Assembly (NCBI RefSeq): GCF_000711965.1
Contig: NZ_KL544003.1
Location: forward strand, 51,967-115,966
Direction: 5' to 3'
DNA from: Actinomyces israelii DSM 43320
GTDB taxonomy: Bacteria > Actinomycetota > Actinomycetes > Actinomycetales > Actinomycetaceae
DNA: 64,000 nucleotides
Shown here: positions 8,191-17,921 of the stretch, piece after piece
Layout: the number at the start of each line of letters is the position of its first letter
Position numbering within the stretch: position 1 is the stretch's first letter
The notes under the pieces: generated by a model
The model's database searches: none
The model's input: only the letters and a program-made list of their open reading frames with translations
What the model was told of the DNA's origin: nothing
Made by a program: the position numbers and the translations under genes

Positions 8191-11138
8191 TGGGAACGGA
8201 CCTCCTTCAGTCCGGTGAATGGGGAGTACTCGAGCGTGGTGCCGGCCAGCTGTGCCCGGCCGTCCTCCAGGAGAAGGAACAGCTGCCCCTGAAGGTCGCG
8301 GTCATCCTGCCAGGCGGGTACGACACGAATCTCGAGCTCTTGGATGACCTTGTCGATGGCGCGCGCGTTGGACAGGCTCGCGGGCAGCCTCACCGCGGAC
8401 ATCACCATGGCTCGCACGACCTTCGGGTCCGGGACGCGGTCGGTCGGGATAATGAGCCCCGGTTCGCCAGACCGGCGCGGCAGGGTGCGCAGCTCCTCCT
8501 GGCCGCCCACCCGGCGCAGCTCCAGGAGGATGACCTCCAGGGAGTCCTCGCCGTCGCGGACCTGAGCACGCCCCTTGTCCTCACTGTCGGAGGCGGTCGT
8601 GTGCAGCCAGCCGATCAGCGAGGTGCTCCTCCCCGCTTGCTCCGGCTCGTTCAGGAGGAAGCCCTGAGCGGCGTCGTGCTTCTTCCGCCCCTCCTCGGCA
8701 TGGGCCTCCCGGGCCCGGGCGACGGCCCCCTGCCAGCGCGGCGGCACCGGGGCGTCGGCTCCGTAGACGGCCTCGATGAGGTCGTGGACGTCGTCGGGCA
8801 CGGTCACGACGCCGGGGCCGCCGAGCACCCGGTCCAGGGCGGCCGCGCTCATGAGCATGTCCTGCTCCCCGTAGATCGCCTTGGCGCCAGCCTCCACGAC
8901 CGGGTCGTCCGAGGCGGTGGCGGGCAGCCAGTCCACGTAGCAGGTCGGCGTGGTGAGCCGGACGGGCCGCTGCCGCTCATGGCGGTGAAGGCGCCCCATG
9001 CGCTGGAGGACCAGGTCAATGGGGGCCAGGTCACTCACCAGCAGGTCGAAGTCGACGTCGAGGGACTGCTCCACCACCTGCGTGGCCACAACGATCGCCC
9101 GGCGCGGCCGGCTGGGGCGGGCGCGCGGCGGCCCGAAGCGGCGGAGGAGGTCGTCGTCCTTGGCGAGGCGGTCGCGGATGGTGAAGCGGGCGTGGTTGAG
9201 GCTCACGTCCTCGCCGAAGGTCTCGCGCAGCACCTCGTAGGTCTCCTGGGCGCGCCGCACCGTGTTGCGGACCACGAGCGCGCACCCGCCGTCGGCGAGC
9301 GACTCCGTCAGGAGCGGGACCAGGGCGTCCCTCGTGAGTCGCCTGACGCGCACCGTGCTGCGACGTCCCGACGCCGACGTCGGGACGACCTCGGTGCGCT
9401 CGCGCCCCGCGGCGACCAGGCAGGGGAAGGGGGTGCGCACGGTCTCGGGGGCGGGCCGCCTGGGCACCCGCTCGCCCGCGGCCAGGCGCAGGCCGCGCCG
9501 GTAGGCGTCGACCAGGGCGGTGCAGCGCGCCTCGGACAGGGTGGCCGACAGGAGCACCACGGGCACCCCGTAGGAGGCGAGCCAGGTCAGGACCCGGTCC
9601 AGGTAGACGTTCATGTAGGTGGAGTAGGAGTGCACCTCATCGACGACGACCACCTTGCGGCTCAGCCCCAGGTGCCGCATGGCCAGGTGCGGGGAGCGCA
9701 TGGCCCCGAAGAGCAGGTGGTCCACCGTGGTGACGACGAAGTCGGAGAGCATCGCCTTCTTGCGCCCGTTGAACCAGGACAGGATGGCCAGGTCGGCGCG
9801 ACGGTGCCTCTCGGCGCCGGCTGCCTGACCACTGCGAGCCTCCTCCTCGTCCCAGCCGATTCCGGTGGGGCGCGGGACGTCGTAGTCCTGGCCGCCCAGC
9901 GCCCCCAGGAGCCGGTCTCGGATCTCGTAGCCGCGCCGCCGCAGCGGTCGGGTCTCCTCGTTGAGCCGGGCGCGGCCGTGCAGGAGCTGGACTGCGAAGT
10001 CCGACGGCGCGCCCCCGGCGGCGTAGGCCTCCTCGATCCGTTCCAGCCAGGACAGCTCTCGGGAGAACATGGCGTCCGTCGTCGCCTGGGTGGGCAGGGC
10101 GAAGAGCACCCCGGCCCGGCCGGTCCGGGCGGCGAGCACCTCGGCGGCCATGAGGGCGGCCTCGGTCTTGCCCCCTCCCGTGGACTCCTCGACGACGAGC
10201 AGCCCCGGCAGCTCCATGGCGCGGGCCGCCGCCAGGGTGCGCGCCTGCACGTCGGTGGCGCGGGCGCCGGCGGGCAGGTCGAAGCGCTGGGCGAGCAGCG
10301 AGTCGGGGTCGGCGCCGTCGTCCCGGGGCCGCCACGGCGCGGGAATCTCCAGGCGGGACAGGCCGGCGTCCGCGCGTCGGGCGTGGGCGTCGGGGTCGAG
10401 CAGGTGCGCGCCGTCGTCGTCCAGGGGAAGAAGAGGGAAGTACGCCTCCGTGGAGGCGATCCAGTCCGCCACGATGACCAGGCCCGAGAGCTCGACGAGG
10501 AAGGGCTGGGACCACCGCCGCTGCGCCCAGCCGGGCAGCAGGGGCCCCGCACCGGTGCGGGCGGTGACCAGGTCGAGGAGCTCGCGCTGGGCGGCGGCCC
10601 ACGCCTCGCCGCCCAGGAGGTGCTCGTGCCCGCTGAGTTCGTTGGTGAGGGCCGCCCTCGTGGGCGGGATGCCGTGGTGGGCGCCGACGACGGATGCCAG
10701 CGCGTTGGCGGGTCCGTGCCCCCAGCCGTGCTCGCCTGTCAGCCAGGACCTCAGGATCAGGTGGCCCGCCAGGGCGTGCGGGACCTTGCGGCGCTCGAGG
10801 GGGTCGATCTGCTCGTGCCTCAGTCCCGCCTCCTTCATGCGGTCATCCAGCTTCCCGACCTGGCAGGAGAAGGCCGGGGTGCACTTGCCGATGTCGTGGA
10901 CGCCGGCGACCCAGGAAGCGAGGAGGCGGAACTCCTCCGTTGGGCTCAGGTCTGAGGCGGAGTCCGCGAGCTCGCGCTCAATGAGGTCCCGGGTGGTGGG
11001 CGCCAGCCAGCGCCCGGCGAGGTGCTCGGCGAGAGCGGCGGCGTCGAGCAGGTGCAGCCAGAGCGGGAGCCAGTGGTCGCTCTCCGGGTCGTAGCCGAAT
11101 TTGGCCCATACGGACCGCGCGCGTGCTGAGAGCGCCAC
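8187..11138 (-). CDS. cas3: CRISPR helicase-nuclease Cas3 (HD-helicase, type I-E)
   Basis: A 983-residue single-chain Cas3, the nuclease-helicase recruited by Cascade to degrade target DNA. The HD domain shows H29, the HD pair at 81-82 (AGVHDIGKCTPAF), GAHHG at about 152-156 and DWIAS at about 225. The SF2 helicase shows a Walker A loop (STGGGKTEAA) near 319-328 and DEVH at 500-503, then the second RecA-like and C-terminal domains. All key residues appear intact. The start is a GTG preceded by AGAGAGGAG. It is the first gene of the operon. Confidence 0.96.
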   Translation of the reverse strand: MALSARARSVWAKFGYDPESDHWLPLWLHLLDAAALAEHLAGRWLAPTTRDLIERELADSASDLSPTEEFRLLASWVAGVHDIGKCTPAFSCQVGKLDDRMKEAGLRHEQIDPLERRKVPHALAGHLILRSWLTGEHGWGHGPANALASVVGAHHGIPPTRAALTNELSGHEHLLGGEAWAAAQRELLDLVTARTGAGPLLPGWAQRRWSQPFLVELSGLVIVADWIASTEAYFPLLPLDDDGAHLLDPDAHARRADAGLSRLEIPAPWRPRDDGADPDSLLAQRFDLPAGARATDVQARTLAAARAMELPGLLVVEESTGGGKTEAALMAAEVLAARTGRAGVLFALPTQATTDAMFSRELSWLERIEEAYAAGGAPSDFAVQLLHGRARLNEETRPLRRRGYEIRDRLLGALGGQDYDVPRPTGIGWDEEEARSGQAAGAERHRRADLAILSWFNGRKKAMLSDFVVTTVDHLLFGAMRSPHLAMRHLGLSRKVVVVDEVHSYSTYMNVYLDRVLTWLASYGVPVVLLSATLSEARCTALVDAYRRGLRLAAGERVPRRPAPETVRTPFPCLVAAGRERTEVVPTSASGRRSTVRVRRLTRDALVPLLTESLADGGCALVVRNTVRRAQETYEVLRETFGEDVSLNHARFTIRDRLAKDDDLLRRFGPPRARPSRPRRAIVVATQVVEQSLDVDFDLLVSDLAPIDLVLQRMGRLHRHERQRPVRLTTPTCYVDWLPATASDDPVVEAGAKAIYGEQDMLMSAAALDRVLGGPGVVTVPDDVHDLIEAVYGADAPVPPRWQGAVARAREAHAEEGRKKHDAAQGFLLNEPEQAGRSTSLIGWLHTTASDSEDKGRAQVRDGEDSLEVILLELRRVGGQEELRTLPRRSGEPGLIIPTDRVPDPKVVRAMVMSAVRLPASLSNARAIDKVIQELEIRVVPAWQDDRDLQGQLFLLLEDGRAQLAGTTLEYSPFTGLKEVRSQ

Positions 11139-11193
11139 GGGGGCTCCTCTCTGGGAGTTTCCTTGGGATGGGGACCGGGCAAGATTATTACTT

Positions 11194-11220
11194 GGGTCAC
11201 ACCCGCGTACATACTGTGAC
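11194..11220. promoter_or_regulatory. Inverted repeat upstream of cas3
   Basis: In the 184-bp gap upstream of cas3 an inverted repeat GTCACA-N13-TGTGAC spans 11196-11220, overlapping a shorter GGGT-cac-ACCC palindrome at 11194-11204. An A+T-rich patch (ATTATTA, 11184-11190) next to it could carry the -10 region of the cas operon promoter. No clear -35 is visible. A repressor or activator site is inferred, not shown. Confidence 0.3.
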
Positions 11221-11249
11221 TGAATCGTTACGTGGAGGTGCGGACGCGG

Positions 11250-11284
11250 ACCGATCTCGACGCGGAACCGGACCGATCTCGGCG
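11250..11284. repeat. Interspersed 13-bp/22-bp-spaced repeat, locus A
   Basis: Two copies of ACCGATCTCGGCG lie 22 bp apart (11250-11262, with one A for G, and 11272-11284). The same motif pair recurs at four other intergenic loci in the window (23852-23908, 44339-44376, 54957-54971, 59341-59375). It sits between the fadR-type gene and cas3. Confidence 0.7.
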
Positions 11285-11322
11285 AGAGGAGGAGGACGGA
11301 GGGGTCCGGACAGGCGGGGCGG

Positions 11323-12057
11323 TCAGCTGGACTGGAGGACGGCCTTGAGCGGGGCGTAGTGCTCCTTGACCGCCGCGCGGTAGGCGTCGCGGTCGCCCGC
11401 GCGGGCGGCCTCGAGCATGGCGCGGTGCGCGCTGGCCGTGCGCATGATGTCCTCGGGGCGCGGCGCGTCCAGCATTGGCACCGTCAGCGTGTGCACGGCC
11501 CAGAACGCGTCCGTGAGGTGGCCGAAGAGGTGGTTGGGCAGGGCCTTCAGGAGCATGGAGTGGAAACGGTGATCCTGCTCGGTGAAGGTCTTGCCCGCGG
11601 CGGCGAGCTGCTCCATCTGCTCGACGACGGCGTCGATCGCGCGGTTCCTGCGCCCCTTCCAGACCCTGATCACCTGCTCGGCGAGCGAGTCGTCCAGGGT
11701 GGCGCGCACCTCGACGACCTCGCGCAGGGCCTGGTAGTCGTCCCCGGGCTTGAGCAGGCCGCGGAAGACGAGCGACTCCACCATGGGGCGCATCGATATC
11801 TGGCCGACGAACATCCCGTGCCCGTGGCGCACCTCGACGATGTCGAGCGCCACCAGCGTGCGGACGGCCTCGCGGACGGACGAGCGGGACATGCCCAGAT
11901 CGGTGCACAGCTGTGACTCGGTGGGCAGCGGGTCCCCGGGGTGGAGGTGGGACTGGAGGATGTAGTCCTTGATGGCGTTGATCGCGGTCGAGGCCTGCGT
12001 CGTTGCAGTCCCGTTCATGGAGGCGTAGGCGCCTCGCTTCGTTTTCATGGCAGTCAT
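11323..12057 (-). CDS. FadR/GntR-family transcriptional regulator (likely sialic acid operon)
   Basis: A winged-helix GntR protein (about residues 15-85 with the recognition block MSRSSVREAVRTLVALDIVE) followed by an all-helical FCD effector domain. FCD histidines and acidic residues such as in DQDHRF-like EQDHRFHSMLLKA are present. It is divergent from the sat/nan operon, so the natural inference is a local repressor responding to sialic acid or an intermediate, analogous to NanR. The start is uncertain: ATG 12057 (244 residues) is chosen; ATG 12048 and 12018 are in frame, and the frame is open back to 12135. No strong ribosome site marks any of them. Confidence 0.85.
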   Translation of the reverse strand: MTAMKTKRGAYASMNGTATTQASTAINAIKDYILQSHLHPGDPLPTESQLCTDLGMSRSSVREAVRTLVALDIVEVRHGHGMFVGQISMRPMVESLVFRGLLKPGDDYQALREVVEVRATLDDSLAEQVIRVWKGRRNRAIDAVVEQMEQLAAAGKTFTEQDHRFHSMLLKALPNHLFGHLTDAFWAVHTLTVPMLDAPRPEDIMRTASAHRAMLEAARAGDRDAYRAAVKEHYAPLKAVLQSS

Positions 12058-12156
12058 TGTGGCCAGAATTCCATCGTTGTGCTCGCTTGTCCTGTGTCCG
12101 GACCCTGGGCCGGGCCTCCGCCCGGAGGGTGTCACGACACGAAAGCGTAAACGATG

Positions 12157-12218
12157 TGGTCAGATGTCCTCCGAGCTGCTACAGTCAGCCTATCAACGTC
12201 AGACAACAGACGTCAGAC
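12157..12218 (+). promoter_or_regulatory. Promoter and candidate operator of the sat/nan operon
   Basis: A -35 like TGGTCA (12157-12162) and -10 TACAGT (12180-12185) are separated by 17 bp. Just downstream, over the expected start point, the 9-mer ACGTCAGAC occurs twice (12196-12204 and 12210-12218), 14 bp apart. The position and repetition suggest the binding site of the divergent GntR regulator. Confidence 0.5.
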
Positions 12219-12233
12219 TTCAGGAGAACATCA

Positions 12234-13832
12234 ATGGCGATCTCAACTCCGCGTACTTCCCGCCGCGACTTCATCCGCCTCACGTCCACCATGGGGATGG
12301 CCGCGGGTTTCGCCGCAGCCCTGGCCGCGTGCGGCGGCTCGTCCGGCGGCTCGGGCTCAGGCTCCGGGAGCGTCAACCCCGACGGCACCATCACGGCGGG
12401 CATCTCCTACGAGCTGGGGACGAGCGGCTACGACCCGATGACCACGACGGCCGGTCTGACCGTCGCCGCCAACTGGCACACCATGGAGGGGCTGACCGAG
12501 CTCGACGCGGTCAGCCGCGAGGCCTACGCCGCCCTCGGCAAGGACCTGCCCGCAAAGGTCGATGACACGACCTATGAGGTTACCCTGCGTGAGGGCGCCA
12601 AGTTCTCCGACGGCAGTGACGTGACCGTCGATGACGTCGTCTTCTCCTTCGAGCGCGTTCTCGACCCGGCGAACAACTCGCTCTACAGCCAGTTCCTCAC
12701 CTTCCTGGACTCGGTGAAGGCCAAGGACGACGCCACGGTCACCATCAAGACCAAGCACCCCTACTCCCTGGTCGCGGAGCGGCTCAGCACCGTCAAGATC
12801 GTTCCCAGGGCGGCGGTCGAGGCCGACCCCAAGGCCTTCGACATGAACCCGATCGGCTCCGGGCCGTACAAGATGACCGACAACAGCGCCGCGTCCCAGA
12901 CCGTCGTCTTCGAGCGCAACGACAGCTACAACGGCTCCCACCCCGCGCTCGCCAAGAAGATGACATGGCAGGTCCTCGCCGACGACACCACGCGCACCAA
13001 CGCGATCACCTCCGGCACCGTTCAGGCCATTGACACCGTGCCGGCGACGAACCTCGGCGCGATGACGGAGCCGATCACGGTCTCCGCGGACAAGGGGTTC
13101 AGCCTCGTGTTCGTCATGTTCAACCACCAGGGCGCCTTCGCCGACGTCAAGGCGCGCCAGGCCATCATGTACGCCCTGGACTACGAGAAGATCTGCTCCA
13201 CGGGTATGGGCACGCTGGCCACCGCGGCCACGTGCTTCGTGCAGGAGGACCACCCCGCCTACAAGCAGGCCTCGACGGTCTACACCTACGACGCCGCCAA
13301 GGCCAAGTCGCTGCTGGCGGAGGCCGGCATCACCTCCATCGAGGCCATTGCCACGGACCACGGCTTCTTCTCCGGGGCTCGTCCGATTATCAAGGAGAAC
13401 CTTGAGGCGCTCGGCGTGTCCGCGACCTTCACCGAGAAGAAGTCCAAGGAGCTGTACGACTACATCAAGGCCGGGGACAAGTGGGACATCGCCATCGCGC
13501 CCGGCGACCCCTCGGTCTTCGGCAACGACGCGGACCTCCTCATGCGGTGGTGGTACAGCGCCGACCTGTGGGCCAACGACCGCATGCACTGGAAGGGCAC
13601 AGAGGCCTACACCAAGCTGCAGACGATCCTCGACGCCGCCGTCCAGGTCGAGGGTGAGGCGCAGATCTCCAAGTGGCAGGAGGCGTTCGACCTCATCTCG
13701 CAGAACGTGCCGCTCTACCCGATCTTCCACCGCACGACGCCGACGGCCTACAACAGCCAGACCCTCGTGTCGTTCCGCAGCGTCAACTACCCCGGCCTGT
13801 CCTTCGTGGACGTCGGCTCAACGCAGGCCTGA
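12234..13832 (+). CDS. Family 5 ABC substrate-binding lipoprotein, probable sialic acid binding (SatA-like)
   Basis: A 532-residue SBP_bac_5 (DppA/OppA-type) extracytoplasmic binding protein. The N-terminus has a twin-arginine motif (SRRDFIRL), a hydrophobic stretch and a lipobox LAAC, then a Gly/Ser linker, so it is probably Tat-exported and lipid-anchored. Family 5 proteins mostly bind peptides, but the Haemophilus ducreyi SatA and corynebacterial SiaE types bind sialic acid. The following nanA, nanK and nanE genes support that substrate (inference from context). ATG 12234 is preceded by AGGAGAAC. The first gene of the operon. Confidence 0.85.
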   Translation: MAISTPRTSRRDFIRLTSTMGMAAGFAAALAACGGSSGGSGSGSGSVNPDGTITAGISYELGTSGYDPMTTTAGLTVAANWHTMEGLTELDAVSREAYAALGKDLPAKVDDTTYEVTLREGAKFSDGSDVTVDDVVFSFERVLDPANNSLYSQFLTFLDSVKAKDDATVTIKTKHPYSLVAERLSTVKIVPRAAVEADPKAFDMNPIGSGPYKMTDNSAASQTVVFERNDSYNGSHPALAKKMTWQVLADDTTRTNAITSGTVQAIDTVPATNLGAMTEPITVSADKGFSLVFVMFNHQGAFADVKARQAIMYALDYEKICSTGMGTLATAATCFVQEDHPAYKQASTVYTYDAAKAKSLLAEAGITSIEAIATDHGFFSGARPIIKENLEALGVSATFTEKKSKELYDYIKAGDKWDIAIAPGDPSVFGNDADLLMRWWYSADLWANDRMHWKGTEAYTKLQTILDAAVQVEGEAQISKWQEAFDLISQNVPLYPIFHRTTPTAYNSQTLVSFRSVNYPGLSFVDVGSTQA

Positions 13833-13866
13833 CCGGTCGTCCCCATCCCTTCAACCGTCTTCCTCA

Positions 13867-13900
13867 CCCGGCCGCGCGCCTCAGGGACGCCGCGGCCGGG
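13867..13900 (+). terminator. Intercistronic hairpin between binding protein and permease
   Basis: A perfect 10-bp stem, CCCGGCCGCG (13867-13876) and CGCGGCCGGG (13891-13900), with a 14-nt loop. No U-tract follows. Such hairpins commonly stabilise the upstream mRNA or cause partial termination, which would favour binding protein over permease expression. Confidence 0.6.
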
Positions 13901-13923
13901 CGCAAGGACAAAGGAGCACTACA

Positions 13924-14889
13924 GTGTCCAACCTCCTCCGCCTGATCGGACGGCGCCTGCTCGCGCTACCGATCATGGTGCTGGGCGTGACGCTGCTCGT
14001 CTTCGTCGTCATGTCGTTCTCCACCGCGGACCCCGCGGTCCTCGCACTCGGAGAATCGGCCACGCCGGAGGCCCTCGAGCAGTATCGCGAAGCCCACCAT
14101 CTCAACGACCCGCTGCTCACACGTTTCTGGGACTATCTCGTCGGCCTGGCCCACGGCGACCTCGGCACGTCCTTCACCGGCGTGAGGATCTCCGACATGG
14201 TGTCGACCGCCTTCCCGATCACCCTCCAGCTGACATTCATCGGCATCCTCGTCGCAGTCGTGGCCGCCACCGTCCTGGGCGTTGTCGCCGCCCTGTACCG
14301 GGACAGGACGCCGGACCAGGTCATCCGCGTCATCTCCATCCTGTGCCTGGCCACGCCCTCGTTCTGGCTGGCGCTCCTGCTCATCCAGTGGTTCGGCGAC
14401 ATCCCCGGCGCAGCGGGCGCCTTCCCCTCGGTGGTGACCAGGTGGACTCCCTTCAGCGACGACCCGGCCGCCTACGTGCGCCAGATCTTCCTGCCCGCTG
14501 TCGCCATCGCCGTGCCGAACACCGGGACGCTGACCCGTGTGGTGCGCACGGCCATGGTCGAGGAGCTCGACCGCGACTACGTGCGCACGGCCATCGGCGC
14601 CGGCATCCCCAAGCGGGTCGTCGTGGCCCGCAACGTGCTGCGCAACGCCCTCATCACTCCGCTGACGGTGCTCGGCCTGCGTCTGGGCTACGCCATGGGC
14701 GGGGCGGTCGTCATCGAGATGATCTTCAACATCCAGGGCATGGGGCAGCTCATCTTCCAGGGCGTCACCCGCAACGACGTCAACATCGTCCAGGGCGTGT
14801 CCATCACCGTGGCGCTGGCATTCATCATTATCAACATCGTCGTTGACATGCTCTATGTGCTGGTCAACCCGAGGATCAGGAGCGTCTGA
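13924..14889 (+). CDS. ABC permease (DppB/SatB type)
   Basis: A 321-residue inner membrane permease of the oligopeptide/sialic acid importer. It has an N-terminal helix (LLALPIMVLGVTLLVFVVM), a periplasmic loop and five further membrane segments. The EAA loop for contact with the ATPase appears as DYVRTAIGAGIPKRVVVARN. The start is GTG 13924 with AAAGGAGC upstream. Its TGA overlaps the ATG of the next gene by one base. Confidence 0.9.
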   Translation: MSNLLRLIGRRLLALPIMVLGVTLLVFVVMSFSTADPAVLALGESATPEALEQYREAHHLNDPLLTRFWDYLVGLAHGDLGTSFTGVRISDMVSTAFPITLQLTFIGILVAVVAATVLGVVAALYRDRTPDQVIRVISILCLATPSFWLALLLIQWFGDIPGAAGAFPSVVTRWTPFSDDPAAYVRQIFLPAVAIAVPNTGTLTRVVRTAMVEELDRDYVRTAIGAGIPKRVVVARNVLRNALITPLTVLGLRLGYAMGGAVVIEMIFNIQGMGQLIFQGVTRNDVNIVQGVSITVALAFIIINIVVDMLYVLVNPRIRSV

Positions 14890-17029
14890 TGCTGCACAGC
14901 CGCACACTCGACAAGGTCTCCAGGCCCGGAATGCGCTTCCAGGGCTGGAGGAACCTGCCCATCGGCAGCAAGATCGCCGTCGTCGTCCTGCTCGTGATCG
15001 TCGCCATGGCGGTCTTCGCCCCGATCGTGGCTCCCTACGACCCCGGCGCCACCGGCCTGGCGACCGCGGAGACGACCGTCCACGTGCAGGGCGGCCCGGA
15101 CATCGTCACCTACGACCCCGCCGTGCGCCCCTCGCCGGACCACCTCTTCGGGACCGACAAGCCCAGCCGCGACATCTTCTCCCGCGCCGTCTACGGCGCC
15201 AGGGTCTCACTCGTCGTCGGCCTGAGCGCCACGGGCATCGCCCTGGCCCTGGCCTCCGTCCTCGGAGCCATCGCCGCCACCAGCCGCAAGTGGATCGGCG
15301 AGCTCGTCATGCGCGTTCTCGACGTCCTCATGTCCTTCCCCGGCATCGCCCTGGCCGCCGTCCTGGTCCTGGCCATGTCCTCCCGCCTGCCGATCGTGCC
15401 CGTCATCATCCTGGCGACCGCCGTCGTCTACACCCCGCAGCTCACGCGCGTGGTCCGTGCGAACATCCTGGCCCAGTTCGGTGAGGACTACGTCGCCGCC
15501 TCCAAGGTCATGGGCGCGCGCGTGCCCTGGATCCTGGCCAAGCACGTGGTGCGCAACTGCATCGCCCCGATCATGGTCTACGCCACGGTGCTCGTGGCCG
15601 ACGCGATCGTCTTCGAGGCCTCGCTGTCCTTCATCGGCGCCGGCATCACGTCGGTCAACACCCCCACCTGGGGCAATATGCTCTCCGAGGGCAAGGAGCT
15701 CCTGCTGTCGGGCCACTGGTGGCCGACCTTCTTCCCCGGCCTGATGATCCTCATCACGACCCTGTGCCTCAACGTCCTGGCCGAGGGGCTGACCGACGCC
15801 ATGGCCTCCCCGCGCATCCGCGCCCGCGTCGACGTCGAGGCCGACGAGGAGGCCATGAGCACCGAGAAGGCGTGGGACGACGCGGACTCGGCCGTGCGCG
15901 ACAACGCCGACGACGCCGACTCCGCGATCCCCGGGGGCCAGAAGAGCGCGCTGACCGGCCTGATCGAGCCGGCCGCCGAGGAGGTCCCGCTGGTCGAGCG
16001 CCTGGCCGCCCTGCGCGCCGCCGAGCTCGCCCGGGACGACCGGCTCGTCTACGCTGATGCGCAGGCCGAGCCCGTCCTGGAGGTCAGGAACCTGTCCATC
16101 GCCTTCCCGGTCCAGCACGGCGACGTCAACATCGTCGACAACGTCTCCTTCTCGGTGCGCCCGGGCGAGACCATGGGCCTGGTGGGAGAGTCCGGCTGCG
16201 GCAAGTCGATCACCTCCATGGCCGTCATGGGGCTGCTGCCCCCGACGGCGCGCATCACCGGCGAGATCCTGTTCAAGGGCAAGAACATCCTCCAGATGAC
16301 TCCCGAGGAGCACAACGCCCTGCGCGGCCACGAGATGAGCATGATCTACCAGGACGCCCTGAGCTCCCTGAACCCCTCCATGCTCATCCGCTCCCAGATG
16401 AAGCAGCTCACCTCCCGCGGCGGGACCCGCAGCGCCGAGGAGCTCCTCGAGCTCGTCGGCCTGGATCCGGTGCGCACCCTGAAGAGCTACCCGCACGAGC
16501 TCTCCGGCGGCCAGCGCCAGCGCGTGCTCATCGCCATGGCCCTGACCCGCGACCCGGGCCTGGTCATCGCTGACGAGCCCACCACGGCCCTGGACGTGAC
16601 CGTCCAGAAGCAGGTTGTGGACCTCCTCAACGAGCTGCGCGAGAGGCTCGGCTTCGCCATGGTCTTCGTCAGCCACGACCTGGCCCTGGTCGCCAAGGTC
16701 GCCCACCGCGTCACCGTCATGTACGCCGGACAGGTCGTCGAGCAGGCCGGGACCTCCGAGCTGCTGACCAACCCCGTCCACGAGTACACCCGCGGCCTGC
16801 TGGGAGCGGTCCTGTCCATCGAGGCGGGCTCCAAGCGCCTGCACCAGGTGCGCGGCACCGTCCCGAGCCCGAAGGAGTTCGTCAAGGGCGACCGCTTCGC
16901 CCCCAGGTCCTCCCACCCCGAGGTCGGTCTGGAGAGCCGGCCCGTCCTCAAGCCGGTGGCCGGAAGCACCGAGCACTACTACGCCATCACGCCCGAGCTC
17001 GAGGCGGTCCTCGAGAAGGAGGCCCACTG

Positions 17030-17030
<1 letters not shown>
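14889..17030 (+). CDS. Fused ABC permease-ATPase (DppC-DppD type)
   Basis: A 713-residue fusion. Residues 1-310 are a DppC-type permease: a first helix (IAVVVLLVIVAMAVFAPIVA), four or five further helices, and an EAA loop with DYVAASKVMGARVPWILAKH. Residues 310-390 are an acidic, Ala-rich linker. Residues 390-713 are an ATPase with Walker A GESGCGKSITSMAV, signature LSGGQRQRVLIAMAL, Walker B GLVIADEPTTALD and the oligopeptide-transporter C-terminal extension. In most Dpp/Sat systems these are separate chains. It overlaps both neighbours by one base (TGATG), so the genes are translationally coupled. Confidence 0.92.
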
Positions 17031-17854
<824 letters not shown>

Positions 17855-17921
17855 GCCCCGCACCGACCCGCCCGCACCGAACTCAGGGAAATACTTAAGG
17901 GAACTCAAAGGAAAACCGCAC

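Noticed and set aside
8184-10955. A 923-codon plus-strand frame opposite cas3
   Set aside because: Low-complexity Gly/Ala/Arg/Val composition, antisense to an unmistakable Cas3; a GC-driven shadow.
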